64,000 nt of DNA from Haematobia irritans (GCF_050003625.1 NC_134400.1:226774085-226838084), one strand, 5' to 3'; shown: positions 1 to 11,215, numbered from the stretch's first letter. Numbers and translations: made by a program. Notes: generated by a model from the sequence alone, not told the origin.

Positions 1-198
1 AAACAAAGCTTGAGTATAACATGAGTAATTTAAGTAAGTGGACGTTTAGTACATAAACATTAGACAAGAGGACAACGTATTACCATCGATAAAAAAATGA
101 ATAACGAAACTCACGAATAATAATATATATTCGTTACTGATCTTACAATTTGATTTAAGATTGCTGGTTTAATTTTTATAATAATGTTGTTGTGTTTG

Positions 199-335
199 AT
201 TAATTGATGCTTTATATTTTCATATAATATTGTAATATCCGTTGGAGTAGTACATTGTCATCCGCTAAATTGACCTTTTAAAGGCTTTGAATTGTTTAGA
301 TTAATGCAAATAAACGAATAAAATAAAATAAATTT
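199..335 (+). mobile_element. LINE 3'-UTR fragment
   Basis: This stretch matches the 3' UTR of the LINE at 2511-4790, from ATTAATTGATGCTTT through the AAGGCTTTGAATTG block to the A/T-rich tail. Only the 3' end is present, as expected for a 5'-truncated target-primed insertion. It also shows the uninterrupted form of the 3' UTR, which marks where the TTAA-flanked MITE entered the other copy. Confidence 0.7.
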
Positions 336-889
336 AAAGAGACCCTTTTGAACTAGCAACAAATTTTAACTATGAAAGACTTCCACAATAAAGTTTTTCA
401 CCACTAAAATTAGAACAAAATGGAAATATGAGTGTCGGCGTAGTCGCTAATCAATAGCCTACATCACTAGAAACTATTAGTTGATGTGTTAATAATTAAT
501 AAGAAAAATGTTATAATCTTTTAGTTTGCAATGCAATTATGCATCGGAAAATAAAAATTAAAAAATGTTACAATGTTTTGGCTTGCAATGCAATTCTAAA
601 TAGTGCATGTTTATATCAATGGATTGGCGATCCTAAGATACGAGAATTTTACTTTCATTTTTGACACAAGAATATTAAGATAAAATCGACAAGGTGAAAA
701 TAGTAAAGCTTCGCAAGAGAATAAAAATTTAAGGTGTTGGAAACATATCCAAACGTAGTCATAAGCAGCCATTTGGAATCGAAACACAGAAAAATATTTT
801 TTTCTATTTATCACGAATTAACAACGCCAATTCAAAATTTAATTCATCCAACTAATTTATTGATTTGTGCAATTAATTTCAGCGATTGA
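336..889. other. AT-rich DNA, nothing recognised
   Basis: I see no gene, terminal inverted repeat or repeat copy here. The only longish open frame (611-814, minus) has no recognisable motif and an AT-driven composition. Confidence 0.5.
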
Positions 890-1072
890 TTTTAATTTAT
901 ATTTATTTCATCAAACCGAATCTATGTGGACTATGCGTTGTTTGGTTTTGGAAAAAAAAATAATAATAATAATTGAATCATGGTACAATTTTTTGTAAAG
1001 CTAGGTATTAAGTTCGAGTTTAGCCGCTAAAATCGCCATTTTTTCACGATTACTTTCCTGAATTAATTACAT

Positions 1073-1482
1073 ACCATGCGGTCATGTGTGCGTACGTTAT
1101 ATGCTATTGTCAAAAAAGTTAAAATGTGGAAACTACTAAGTTTGAGTTACACGATAAAACTAACGTATGCATATGACGCATGTAGCTGACGAACTTTTAA
1201 CTTTTCAATGCGTCGAGTGCGTTGACAACATTAAAAAAATGTAAACAAATCAACAAACGAAAAACAATCTAAATATGAACGAGGAATTATTGAGGAAGTT
1301 AAAAAATACGAAGTCCTTTACCTTAAAAAGTGCGTAGAATATAAAAACACAATAAAAAGCGCAGAGGCAAGGAATGTAATCAGCAAATTCAATGGTGTTC
1401 CGACGCATGGTGTGTAACTCAATTGAAGAATCGTATTCGTCAACGCATTCGAGTACAACGTACGCAGGCATGGCCGCATGGT
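1073..1482. mobile_element. TIR element with MADF-like fragment (copy 1)
   Basis: Imperfect inverted termini ACCATGCGGTCATG and CATGGCCGCATGGT bound about 410 bp. Inside, the plus strand around 1275-1425 reads IIEEVKKYEVLYLKK followed by EYKNTIKSAEAR, which resembles the start of a MADF (Myb/SANT-like) DNA-binding domain; the frame stops soon after. A second, diverged copy lies at 16222-16637. MADF proteins are the usual second product of insect PIF/Harbinger transposons, so this is probably a non-autonomous derivative of one. A clean target-site duplication was not found. Confidence 0.55.
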
Positions 1483-1766
1483 AACATATGTAATTCCACC
1501 TTAATGTAGCTAGCAAAAAAAAAAAAAAAAAATATATATAAAAAGTAAATAAACAAATACAAAAATATTTGTTTGAATTCTGTATCACTCTATTTTCTTT
1601 TATTAATGTTATGGAAATACAAAAAAATATTTAACTGTGAGCAAGATTTTTGGCCATTTTCACAATTTACCCGCTTGTAACAAAGACAACATTTACGTAT
1701 GTTATGTTTTGACGTTTTGATGAGCCCTTTAAAGTCACCTGATGAATTAAGGCTACCTTATAAATA

Positions 1767-1859
1767 CAGTGAAACCTCTCAAACTTGGACACTCTGAAAA
1801 GCGGACACCTGGACAAAATTGAGGCGACCGTGACTGTCCACCTCTAAGAGGTTTCACTG
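1767..1859. mobile_element. 93-bp TA-flanked MITE (pogo/Tigger-like termini)
   Basis: A tiny element begins CAGTGAAACCTCTCA and ends in the complement AGAGGTTTCACTG, with TA on both sides. The CAGTGAAACCTCT terminus with internal GGACA motifs is typical of pogo/Tigger-type Tc1-mariner relatives. It has no coding capacity and depends on a transposase from elsewhere. Confidence 0.75.
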
Positions 1860-1968
1860 TAATTATACCATGTATTGAATATTGTATGAAATACGATGTC
1901 CAATTTTTAGTAATATTTTTCTGTGTACCAAACTTACCCAACCAACCCAATAAAATAATGCATGGAAT

Positions 1969-2228
1969 TAGAGGTGTGCACGTGACATGAAATTGTCGTG
2001 ACTCACGAAAATTTTCGTGATTCGTGCGTGAGTCACGAAAATAATATCTTCGTGAGTTTGCGTGAGTAACGATTTACACTCACGAAAATATTCCTGCTCA
2101 CCAATATAAAACGCTTAAGAGTTAAATTCAATTACAATTTTAGTGACACCTGTGAAATATCGTGCGTGAGTATGATTTTTCAGTCGTGAGTGTGCGTGAG
2201 TAAACTATTACTCACGTGCACACCTCTA
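1969..2228. mobile_element. hAT MITE, GTGCACGTGA family (copy 1)
   Basis: Terminal inverted repeats TAGAGGTGTGCACGTGA are flanked by a perfect 8-bp duplication, CATGGAAT (1961-1968 and 2229-2236), the hAT hallmark. The body is built from many direct and inverted copies of CGTGAGT/ACTCACG, which may be subterminal transposase-binding sites. Two further copies lie at 8376-8544 and 60358-60809. Confidence 0.9.
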
Positions 2229-2510
2229 CATGGAATTTATATTACCGTACAGTGGCGTGCAGAAATGAGTACATAATTATTTTTTTTCCAATTCTAAACG
2301 AATAAAAAAGTAACAATAAAGACACTCAAAATATTTTTTTTATTCCTTCTTCAATTCTAAATAAAACAACAAAAAAATCAAAACAAAAAGTAAAGAGTTC
2401 AGAGAGATAAATAAACAGAACAAAACACAAGAAGGTAAAGTAGAAAGTCGGGCAGGCCGACTATATCATACCCTAAACCACCCCTACTGCATTAGTAAAC
2501 ATAAGCATTT

Positions 2511-3473
2511 GTGGGGTATGACAAGAGAGATCCCGGAATTCTTGCTGCTCTTGATTTAAGCAAGGCTTTTGATTCCGTGGATCACAACTTATTAATACAT
2601 AAACTCTACCGGCAATTTGATCTGTCGGTTTTTTCCTGTAGACTTATTTCGTCCTTTTTATCGAACCGTTTCCAATTTGTACATAGTGATGGCCGTAGTT
2701 CATGTGTAAAACCGATTTCTTCAGGTGTTCCACAGGGATCTATCCTTGGTTCTATACTGTGTATGTTATATATTAATGACATTGTACATTGTGTTCAATA
2801 TGTTGATATGGCAATATATGCCGATGATATTCAATTATTTAGTACCTGTGCATCTGGCACTACGCAAGATGCTCTATTGAATTTGGATCATGACATCGGT
2901 CATATTTATGACTGGGCTAGCAGAAATAACTTGTCCATTAATGTCAGCAAAACAAAGATCATGGCTTTTGAAAAACCCCGCCAGCCGATCACACAGAGAG
3001 ATATTGTGATCCAAGACAATTTAATTAGTTTTAGTGACTCCGTTATTTCTCTTGGGTTTCACGTTGACCATAGACTTAAATTCGATTTCCATATAGCCAA
3101 GATATGTTCAAAAGTTAACTTCGTTCTGAAGAAACTATATAATTTGAACGTTATTCTCCCGCTTCCTGTGAAACGAATGCTGGCGCATTCACTACTTATG
3201 CCACATATTTTATACGGTGTAGAGGTTCATATGGGGTCAAGTAGATCAAGTTTGTCTAAACTTACTTCATGTTTCCATTCTCTGCTTCGTTTTGTATTCG
3301 GTAAAAACTGTAGACACAACTATTCACGCTTTGTTAATGAATTTCTGGGATGTTCGTTTGAGCGTTATCTTGAAATTCGATGCCTTTGTTTTCTTTATGG
3401 TGTTTTGAAATCAGGTAAACCAGCATATCTTATTTCTTATTTCCGGTTCTTGAGTACAACAAGGACCACTTAA
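2511..3473 (+). pseudogene. LINE-A reverse transcriptase (partial)
   Basis: The 320-residue frame encodes the C-terminal two thirds of a non-LTR reverse transcriptase. Visible motifs in order are LDLSKAFDSVDH (block with the first catalytic Asp, residues ~14-25), SSGVPQGSILG (~70-80) and the catalytic AIYADDIQLF (~101-110), then a thumb-like region with KIMAFE and SLGFHVD. The N-terminal RT blocks and the endonuclease are missing. Similarity continues past the stop in another frame to about 3619, so a frameshift ends the ORF early. Comparison with the LINE at 17.6-22.4 kb shows related but clearly different families, both most like the Jockey/CR1/L2 group. The clade is inferred from motif style only. 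Confidence 0.85.
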
Positions 3474-3632
3474 ATACGCATTGAACATTTCTGGAGCGCT
3501 CGTTTGCATTTCGAGTTACCAGACTGTGGAACTCCTTACCTCAAACATAAAGGAATTATCGAATAGTGTTCATGTTTTCAAAAAAAAGTTAATATCCCAT
3601 TTTTCTCACGAAGCTTAGCAGTTTAGTCATTG

Positions 3633-3978
3633 GGAGCCACCGTGGTGCACTGGTTAGCATGCCCGCCTTGCATACACAAGATCGTGGGTTCGATTCCTGC
3701 TACGACCGAACACCAAAAAGTTTTTCAGCGGTGGATTATCCCACCTCAGTAATGCTGGTGACATTTCTGAGGGTTTCAAAGCTTCTCTAAGTGGTTTCAC
3801 TGCAATGTGGAACGCCGTTCGGACTCGGCTATAAAAAGCAGGTCCCTTGTCATTGAGCTTAACATGGAATCGGGCAGCACTCAGTGATAAGAGAGAAGTT
3901 CACCAATGTGGTATCACAATGGATTGAATAGTCTAAGTGAGCCTGAAACATCGGGCTGCCACATAACCTAACCTAGCC
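3633..3978 (+). mobile_element. tRNA-derived SINE, full length
   Basis: A 5' tRNA-like head (GGAGCCACCGTGGTGCACTG, A-box-like TGGTTAGCATGC, B box GGTTCGATTCC) is followed by a family body containing TAATGCTGGTGACATTTCTG and AATCGGGCAGCACTCAGTG, then a CCTAACCTAGCC tail. The 9-bp duplication TAGTCATTG flanks it (3624-3632 and 3979-3987). It sits in the LINE-A 3' region. This is the reference copy for the shorter SINE pieces elsewhere in the window. Confidence 0.93.
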
Positions 3979-4215
3979 TAGTCATTGATAATCTCTGTCT
4001 CACACTTATTTATTATTTTTTTAGAAATGTGCATTGAGGATTTTGCTAGATTTTTAGATTTTTAAGTTTTTTTATAGTTTTAGAATTTTTCGTGTTATTG
4101 CCTTAGCAATTTTTTATTTTTTTTATTTTTTTTATTAATTGATGCTTTTATTTTCATATAATATTGTAATGTCCGTTAGAGTAGTACATTATAATTCGTT
4201 AAATTGGCCCTTTAA

Positions 4216-4738
4216 CCCTTTCACTACCGAAATAAACCTAATGTTAATAACTTTAATGTTTCTTCTGTTTTTATTTTACTTGTACTAACAGCATGTAGAA
4301 CAAAAATTACCATTTTGAAAACCTACCTCAATTACTTCAAGAGCTATATGAGCTTGTTCTGAAAACTTGATTCTTGAATTGTGACCAAATGGCCTTACGA
4401 AAATAAGCGCTATTTGGCCTATAATATCCTTCAAAGTGTGAGAAAAAAATACAAAAAAGAACCCGAAAAAGTATCAGCTATAGTTTTTGTATGAATGTCC
4501 ATTTACTAGAAACATACAGCAGAAAATTTTTCTCAAATTTTAATTTTTTTCGTTTATTGCTAAAGAAATTTATAAAAATGTATTTTTGACCTCACCAAAA
4601 TGGAAAATATTTATAGCTTATTTAGATTAAAGCCTCTACTTTAAAATAACATCGAGAAATAAATCGAAACTAAGTGGGAAAATAGAATTTGGTGTCTTTT
4701 TCGAATGTCCTTCTAAGTGGACATCGGTAGCGAAAGGG
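4216..4738. mobile_element. piggyBac-like MITE (TTAA TSD)
   Basis: The element begins CCCTTTCACTACCGA and ends TCGGTAGCGAAAGGG, with TTAA on both sides (4212-4215, 4739-4742). CCC/GGG ends beside TTAA are the signature of piggyBac-type insertions. No coding capacity is visible. A diverged piece of its interior, containing CAAATAGCGCTTATT, recurs at about 16784-16925. Confidence 0.88.
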
Positions 4739-4790
4739 TTAAAGGGTTAAAGGCTTTGAATTGCTTAAATAAACAAATAAAAAAAATAGA

Positions 4791-5368
4791 CGGTCAGATG
4801 AATCTAAATTTACCCGTTTCCAATCGGACGGTAAACAATATTGCTGGCGTCGTCCTGGTGATACCATTCAACGCCACCATGTTAAACAAACTGTGAAGCA
4901 TGGTGGTGGAAGCATCATGGTTTGGGGCTGCTTCACTTGGTGGCACATTGGGCCATTGCAGAAAATTGATGGTGTAATGAAGAAGGAAGACTACCTCGCC
5001 ATTTTGCAGACTCATCTTCCCGAGTTTGTTGACAAAAGTACCTATCCTGAAGGTGAAGTCGTACTTCAAAAGGATGGTGATCCGAAGCGTAGTGCAAAAA
5101 TAGTGAAAAATGGTTTAGTGACGAAAAATTTCAAGTGATGAATTGGTCAGCGCAAAGCCCCGTCCTCAACCCGATTGAAAATTTATGGTCAATCGTGGGA
5201 AGACGGCTGGAATTGTACAAATCAGCTCCATAAAAATTAGAAGACCTGTGGGAACGAGTACAGCTTGAATGGCAGAATCTACCAGATGAAATTATACAAG
5301 AATTGGTTGAAACTATGCCAAAACAAAACAAAATATGGTCGTTTCGGCTTGGTTGTAAAATGAGTTAA
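4791..5368 (+). pseudogene. Tc1-like transposase, catalytic half
   Basis: The plus strand encodes the DDE part of a Tc1 transposase: SDESKFTRFQSDG (first Asp), KHGGGSIMVWGCF, LQKDGDPKRSA (second Asp) and NPIENLW (Glu), with 34-residue spacing between the last two (DD34E). It ends WSFRLGCKMS before a stop. A 1-nt deletion near 5135 shifts the frame, and an in-frame stop lies near 5232. The canonical SPDLNP is SPVLNP here. The helix-turn-helix half was lost to the LINE insertion, so this is dead. Confidence 0.9.
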
Positions 5369-5684
5369 ATAAATAAAAAAATAAAAACGTATAAATATGG
5401 TATTAAAAAATAAAGGGTTATGGACCAAGTACAAGAAAATGTTCCAACTGACACCGGTATAGAAAAGTGCAAAATTGAGTACATGCGAGTATTTTTTGTT
5501 ATGTTTATTTCTCTCTCTGAATTCTTTACTTTCTGTTTTGAGTTTTTTGTTGTTTTATTTAGAATTGAAGAAGGAATAAAGGAAAAATAAAATTATTTTG
5601 AGTTTCCTTTTTACTGCTTATTTTATTCGTTAAGAAATAAAAAAAATAATAATAATTATGTAGTCATTTCTGCACACCACTGTA

Positions 5685-7744
5685 CATATATACTTTTTGC
5701 CACGAACAATGCGCTCCAAAAAGGAAAATCAATACTTTTTAACTACAACTAAAATATCAATAAATACATCACAATTTTTGTTCAAATAATGTTGCCTATA
5801 CAATAAGTGTAGGTTTTTTTCTTTAAAGAAGAAACCGAGGTCCACATCGAGGTGATTTATATCCTTCCCTTGACTGTTGTCTTTTTCTTTATATGTTGAT
5901 TGTAATACAAATGATGTCGATTATCACATTCGAAATATTTTGATTAATAAACATATATGGGAAAGAAGAGGAGGTGAAGTTAGAATCCAGTAATGCTCAG
6001 TTCGATCCGTCTATGACATGTGTTGATTGTTGATTTCCTTATATATAAAATTAATATCATTCGGATGTTGATTGTTGATTAATGTGAAAATAGCTTCAAT
6101 AATGTTAATAAAATATCAATTCACACAATAATAATGAAAACGATTGACTATGTGCTAGGTTTGAACATTATTTCGCCTTGAGATCAAATTTTCAAAGTAT
6201 TTCCAATTCAAATTCATTACAATATCTTACATCTAAAATATTCGAATCGATTTTAGAAGCATTTATGCACTTGACAGGTTTCTATAAGGACGATTAAATG
6301 TCATTCACGTTGATTGGTGGTATCAAATACATATAGTGGTAGATGTCATATTTTCTGTTTTATATCTGCAGATGCGTGTTGATTGATGATACGATCTTGT
6401 TCTGGTTTCCAAATATCCAATAATATGGGTAAGTTGATTGATGAAATATCTTGTGATCTTTAAATCGGCAGCATTGGAACATATATTTAATTGCAGCAAT
6501 CTTATTCTAGTTAAGAAACTTAAATCTTAGATGTTGCACAACAAAACATCTTATGTACGAAGCACATAAATATACATATATTCGATTAATCGGAATATAA
6601 TTAAATCTAACCTATTTTAGCTAACCTAGGATTGGCTCCAAATAATTTGAGCCTTCTTAAGGTATTTTTGAAAGCTCATTTTCAACTAGAATAATTTGGA
6701 GTGAGTAGAGCGTCCAATAAAGGGAACTGAACATTTCTATCTTCATATAATACCATAGGCTAATAAATAAGGTTTATATCATTACATGTAGTTAGGTACA
6801 GATAAAACAAAATGTACTTAAAAACCTATTTGGACGTTCATTTGTTATTACATTTATATGCACTACATACATAAGGTGTCTATTTGGATATCTCCGCATT
6901 GCATTTCAAAGAGTAATTCCTGATCTGTATTCTGTGGAGCACTTCGATCATATGTTTTCGTCTGGCGTCTTTTTTCTGGCATTATGGGAACATCCATTTA
7001 TAATTTTTTTTATTATGTGTACGAATATACAAATACGAATCAGTTCGTAATTTCGAATGCTATAGGCTCCACATGAACAAATCATTTCAAACTTGGACAG
7101 CCAGACTTTTCAACAACATCCCCGTTAAATTTAAAACCTTTTTCTTATCGAAATAAAGGGACCTCATTTTTATTGGCCAGTCCGAACGAAGTGTAATATA
7201 ATTTAGAGATGATTTGAAACACTCCGAAATGTAACTAGTATTTCTGTATGCATGTACGGTCTCTTTTAGCAAGAATTCCCGGTGACTGATGGTCCTGATA
7301 TATAGTGAAAATCAAATATAATAGCGCAAACTGAAAAAACTTATAGCGAAATATATCGCTATGGAGTAACAGAATATATCAGAGTAGAATGAAAATTATT
7401 TAAAATTGCGAATTGTCTTATTCAAATATTGCTAATTAGCTGTCTGTTTAGGCTACAAAATACTATATAAAATTCATAATATGTATAAACAATACAATTT
7501 CATTAAATTGATAATTGATACAACATTGTAATTAGGACAATCAGTTATATGTATTTATTCGAATACGCTTGTTCTTGGCGTATGCTGTAACACATTAATT
7601 TCCTTGTGTGTGCAATGTAAATACGACTACATTAAAATAACGATGTACTTACTTGACGTAAACTTGGGAATTGGGAATGTTGATTGATGATGTATGTTGT
7701 CGATTGGCGAGTAACAATCTCAAGGCATAGTCAAACCTTTTTTG
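5685..7744. other. Non-TE intergenic island with GTTGATTG cluster
   Basis: No transposon terminus or coding region is recognisable in these 2 kb. The striking feature is the octamer GTTGATTG in one orientation at 5895, 6022, 6067, 6309, 6378 and 6433, and again at 7679. The extended form GTTGATTGATGA appears three times. This may be a cis-regulatory cluster, for example for homeodomain factors, or a decayed tandem repeat; no function is shown. Confidence 0.5.
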
Positions 7745-8113
7745 TTATTTTAGAATTGTTGATATTTCTCTTGTAACAATGGATGAATTCATATAATGAG
7801 ACAGACGTTTATTGGGAAATAAGTCCTGCAAAACTCGAAAAGAAAAATTACCAAATCGGCGGGTTATTTCAATGCCCTCATTTAAATCGACCGATCGCAC
7901 AATAACATTAGGCCCTTTTTCAGTAGCGTCCGCTGCCGGCTGTGTTTTCAGAGTTTTCATCACGTCTAATGGAAGTCCATCGGGCTTGAATTTAATTATA
8001 ACCTTGCTGCTGTTGTTACGGACTGGCGGTTCGTTTTTCGATGTCATCTCCATTTCAATGGAATGAAAGCTATTGTCCAACTTCTTTACTTTGCATTCTT
8101 CAAACTTCTCCAT
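7745..8113 (-). CDS. Uncharacterised 122-aa protein
   Basis: A complete minus-strand ORF of 122 residues runs from ATG at 8113 to a stop at 7745. I do not recognise the family. The sequence is mixed-composition and hydrophilic at the N terminus (MEKFEECKVKKLDNSF), with a central alternating hydrophobic stretch (SSKVIIKFKPDGLPLDVM) and a second one (NVIVRSVDLNEGIEITRRFG), followed by FRVLQDLFPNKRLSHY. This pattern could be a small alpha/beta domain, but that is a guess. There is no signal peptide or membrane segment. No transposon terminus flanks it; the nearest element is a hAT MITE at 8376. Its composition is unlike the AT-driven junk frames around it. It may be one exon of a longer gene. 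Confidence 0.5.
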   Translation of the reverse strand: MEKFEECKVKKLDNSFHSIEMEMTSKNEPPVRNNSSKVIIKFKPDGLPLDVMKTLKTQPAADATEKGPNVIVRSVDLNEGIEITRRFGNFSFRVLQDLFPNKRLSHYMNSSIVTREISTILK

Positions 8114-8375
8114 TCGTTGTTGTGGGATTCAGACCTAAGTTATATCACAAAACACGAGCTTTGTAATTGTGGAAATTGACGATATACCTACAATAAGTAA
8201 AATCCTACCTTTCTCGGTACATCAATACTTCGGATTGAATATTTGTATTTGGCATCAATATCCATTCACAAAATTTGCAAAACTCTTAAATGACTTTTAC
8301 GTGTTCGTTCAAAATGCATCATCAGTGTTGCCAGGTTTTTTTGAACCTTCCCCAAATATTAACAACAGTAGCCAC

Positions 8376-8544
8376 TAGAGGTGTGCACGTGAGTAATAGT
8401 TTACTCACCCTCACGCACACTCATAACTGAAAAATCATACTCACGCACGATATTTTTTGGTAGGACTCACGCACACTCACGAGAAGAAAATTTGTAGAAA
8501 ATTTTCGTGAGTCACGACAATTTCGTGTCACGTGCACACCTCTA
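8376..8544. mobile_element. hAT MITE, GTGCACGTGA family (copy 2)
   Basis: Termini TAGAGGTGTGCACGTGA match copy 1. The flanks GTAGCCAC (8368-8375) and GTATCCAC (8545-8552) are an 8-bp TSD with one mismatch. At 169 bp it is a deleted version with fewer internal CGTGAG repeats, and its orientation is reversed relative to copy 1. Confidence 0.87.
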
Positions 8545-8559
8545 GTATCCACACTGTAA

Positions 8560-9529
8560 TGCGCTTTACAGATTATCAGTTATTCCCCTGCCAACATTTT
8601 TTGAATTTGGGGACTCTTTTGAGAATCCCCACTACGTCGAAAACAATCATATACGACATCAAAAACTCGTCGGAAAAGCGCCGTCACTATTGAGAAGTTG
8701 TACCACGCCAAGTTACTATAAAAATGTTTCGCATGAGTGCAATTATTAGGTGCCTTTATAGATCAATTTAGAACGACGCCAATAAGGGACCCTCCAAACA
8801 ATCAGAAAAAGTGCATTTTAAGATAGTTGTAAAAGAATCATTGTGGTCGAGTAAAACACGTTTGTTTAGATATTTATTAATTTGATTAAACATTTACAAA
8901 TTCTTAAAAATATAACATTTATACCACTATCACATTACATTTAACATAATTTTTGGCATTAATGATGATGTTGAGTTACAAGTAGCGAGTTACATGTTGC
9001 TGCGTCTATCAACCAGTGTTTTTATTCCATGGAGGCAGCGTGTCTGTAAAATATCTGAAAAACAATCACTTTATTCCATTTGGAAAATCACCAAATTGTT
9101 CACCAATATACCTTTCACAATTTTAAGCGTATAATCTATGTTTTCAGAACTTTATTTTCGTTTTTTATTTAATTAAAATATAACAAGCTGGTTGCGCTTG
9201 GCGTTTCACAAAAAAATGGCTTTTTTAACAGTAGGGATGGCAAATTACTTGCATGTACTTTTTGATGTACCTTTTCATGATGGTTGAAGTGACATTTACG
9301 AGTCTGTGGTAACGATGAGGTTGAAATGGAACTTTGAAATGCTGGCAGGGTCCGGACGATAGCGCTCGTGTCGAACATATACCATATATTGTGCATATTA
9401 TAAGTTAAGTCCGAAGGCATAATCGATACCGCTGCATTTTTATGGGATCGATAACACATCCCGACACACTGTAAGATTCTTACAAAAACCGACATTTCGT
9501 CCGGAATAACTGATATTCTGTAAAGCGCA
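8560..9529. mobile_element. Harbinger-like 242-bp MITE, interrupted (copy 1)
   Basis: Termini TGCGCTTTACAGATTATCAG and CTGTAAAGCGCA are flanked by TAA (8557-8559, 9530-9532). The MITE is split by a 765-bp CCCTGCC element after its first 26 bp and has also lost about 40 bp of its body. A 3-bp TWA-type duplication fits PIF/Harbinger. Confidence 0.83.
8586..9350. mobile_element. Unclassified CCCTGCC element (copy A)
   Basis: The ends CCCTGCCAACATTTTTTGAA and TTTGAAATGCTGGCAGGG form an imperfect inverted repeat. It sits inside MITE copy 1, where TTATTCCGG became TTATTC-element-TCCGG, implying a 2-bp duplication (TC). The 765-bp body has no convincing ORF. Copy B, with the same boundaries, is in the next MITE copy, which confirms the ends. 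The superfamily is not clear to me. Confidence 0.78.
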
Positions 9530-9540
9530 TAAGATTCTTA

Positions 9541-10548
9541 TGCGCGTTACAGACTATCAGTTATTCCGGGCGACAGTGCTCGTGTCGAACATGTCCCATA
9601 TATTGTGCACATTATAACCCTGCCAACATTTTTTGAATTTGGGGGCGCTTCTGAGAATCCCCAGTCGTATACGATATCCAAAACTCATCGGAAAAGCGCC
9701 GTCACTATTGAGAAGTTGTACCACGCCAAGTTACTACAAAAAAGTATCGCATGAGAGCAATTATTAGGTGCCCTTCTGGATACATTTAGAAGGACGCCAA
9801 TAAGAGCCCCTTCAAACAATCAGATAAAGTGCATTTTAAGATAGTTGTAAAAGAATCATTGTGGTCAAGTAAAACACGGTTGTTTAGATGTTTATTAATT
9901 TTATTAAATATTTATAAATTCTCATAAATATAACATTTATACGACTATCACATCACATTTAACATATTCTTATGTATTAATAAAAGATTGATGTTGAGTT
10001 ACAAGTTACATGTTGTAGCGTCTATCAGTCAGTGCTTTTATCCCAATGGAGGCTGCGTGTCTGGAAAAATATTTGAAAAACTATCACTTTATTCCATTTG
10101 GAAAGTCAAAAATTGTTTACCAATATACCTTTCACAATTTTAAGCGAAATAACTATGTTTTCAGCACTTCATTATCGTTTTTATTTAAATAAATTATAAG
10201 AAACTAGTTGCGCTTGGTGTTTCACAAAATATAAAATGGCTCTTGTAACAATAGTGATGGCAAAACACCTTCATGCGAATAGTGATGGCAAAATACTATC
10301 ACAGTTGGCGATTGTTGCAGTGTCACTTACGAGTCTGTGGTAGCGATGAGGATGAAATGGAACATTGAAATGCTGACAGGGAAGTTAAGTCCGAAGGCAT
10401 AATCGATACTGCTACATGTTTATGGGATCGATAACACATTTACCGATTATTTAGTCATCGCCGACAAGTCGTATCGATCCGACACACTGTAAGGTTCTTT
10501 ACAAACACCGACATTCCGTCCAGAATAACTGATAGTCTGTACAGCGCA
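9541..10548. mobile_element. Harbinger-like 242-bp MITE, interrupted (copy 2)
   Basis: Flanked by TTA (9538-9540, 10549-10551), this MITE starts only 12 bp after copy 1 ends. Subtracting the 764-bp insert and its 2-bp duplication leaves exactly 242 bp, the length of the intact copies at 12236 and 32318. A further partial start of the family (TGCGCCGTGAAGATAAG) follows at about 10554-10640. Confidence 0.85.
9618..10381. mobile_element. Unclassified CCCTGCC element (copy B)
   Basis: This is the same element as copy A with the same ends (CCCTGCCAACATTTTTTGAA and AATGCTGACAGGG) and a similar body. It lies at a different point of the MITE: after base 77, where ATTATAAGTTAAG was duplicated by 2 bp (AA). 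The two copies differ by many substitutions and small indels, so they are not a recent duplication of one locus. Confidence 0.78.
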
Positions 10549-11215
10549 TTACAAATGCGCCGTGAAGATAAGTTTATCCGGACGACAGAGGTCGTGTCGA
10601 ACGTATCCCATATATTGGCCATATATTGGCCACAGAATATAAGTTTTTTACAGTGTGTCTACGACAATTCGTTGATGACTAAAGGGCACCTTATACGGTC
10701 GGATAATCACTGCGACACAACACGTTGCGGCGACAAATCCGATAGTATAAGGTCGTGTTCGGCTGTCGCGGGGACGTGTTGGCATAAAATCAAAACAACT
10801 TTGAGTTTTGCTGGTTGGGTGGTACAAATCATTGAGTGTAAGGGGATGTTCGACAAACATTATCAAAGACAAATTTGTTTTTACATTAAAAACAGGCATT
10901 TCTGTAATGAAATTAATGATGGATCGCCAATTCTGGTTGAAAATTAAAGAAATATATAAATCTAAACCAGTATTGTGGCAAAAACGTGGAAAAATTCCAC
11001 TTACAATCAATGGGAAACCAGGCGACAAGTATTTTGAAATTCATCAAGTAATTTGTAATATATTAAATGTGGATTACTTCAGGAATCATTGTTTTGACAC
11101 ATATACCAGGATTTTTTTTTTATTAATTTCTTACATTTTTTCAGTAAAAAATGGTTTCACCCATAAATCTTCGTACAGTTTCATTGTTTGTTTATGCTTC
11201 TTCTTATTTTTTCAT

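Larger units (their letters stand above)
2511..4790 (+). mobile_element. 5'-truncated non-LTR retrotransposon (LINE-A)
   Basis: This LINE begins inside the reverse transcriptase and runs to an AAATAAACAAATAAAAA-type tail, so it is 5' truncated. Its 3' region is broken twice: by a SINE (3633-3978, 9-bp TSD) and by a TTAA-flanked MITE (4216-4738). Removing both restores a 3' UTR matching the fragment at 199-335. The host site is the Tc1 element, which must therefore be older. Order of events: Tc1, then LINE, then SINE and MITE. Confidence 0.82.
2250..5682 (+). mobile_element. Tc1-like DD34E transposon, interrupted by a LINE
   Basis: The element starts CAGTGGCGTGCAGAAATGA and ends in the complement of CAGTGGTGTGCAGAAATGA, with TA on both sides (2248-2249 and 5683-5684). 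The inverted repeats extend about 170-190 bp (2250-~2420 and ~5495-5682). The 3' half of the transposase survives at 4791-5368. The 5' half has been replaced by a LINE composite that occupies roughly 2.5-4.79 kb. About 80 bp at 2430-2510 belongs to neither recognisable part. The element cannot be autonomous. Confidence 0.88.

Noticed and set aside
1250..1588. 112-codon minus-strand hydrophobic frame
   Set aside because: It is the antisense of the MADF-like repeat and an A-run. The Phe/Tyr-rich composition comes from poly-A/T.
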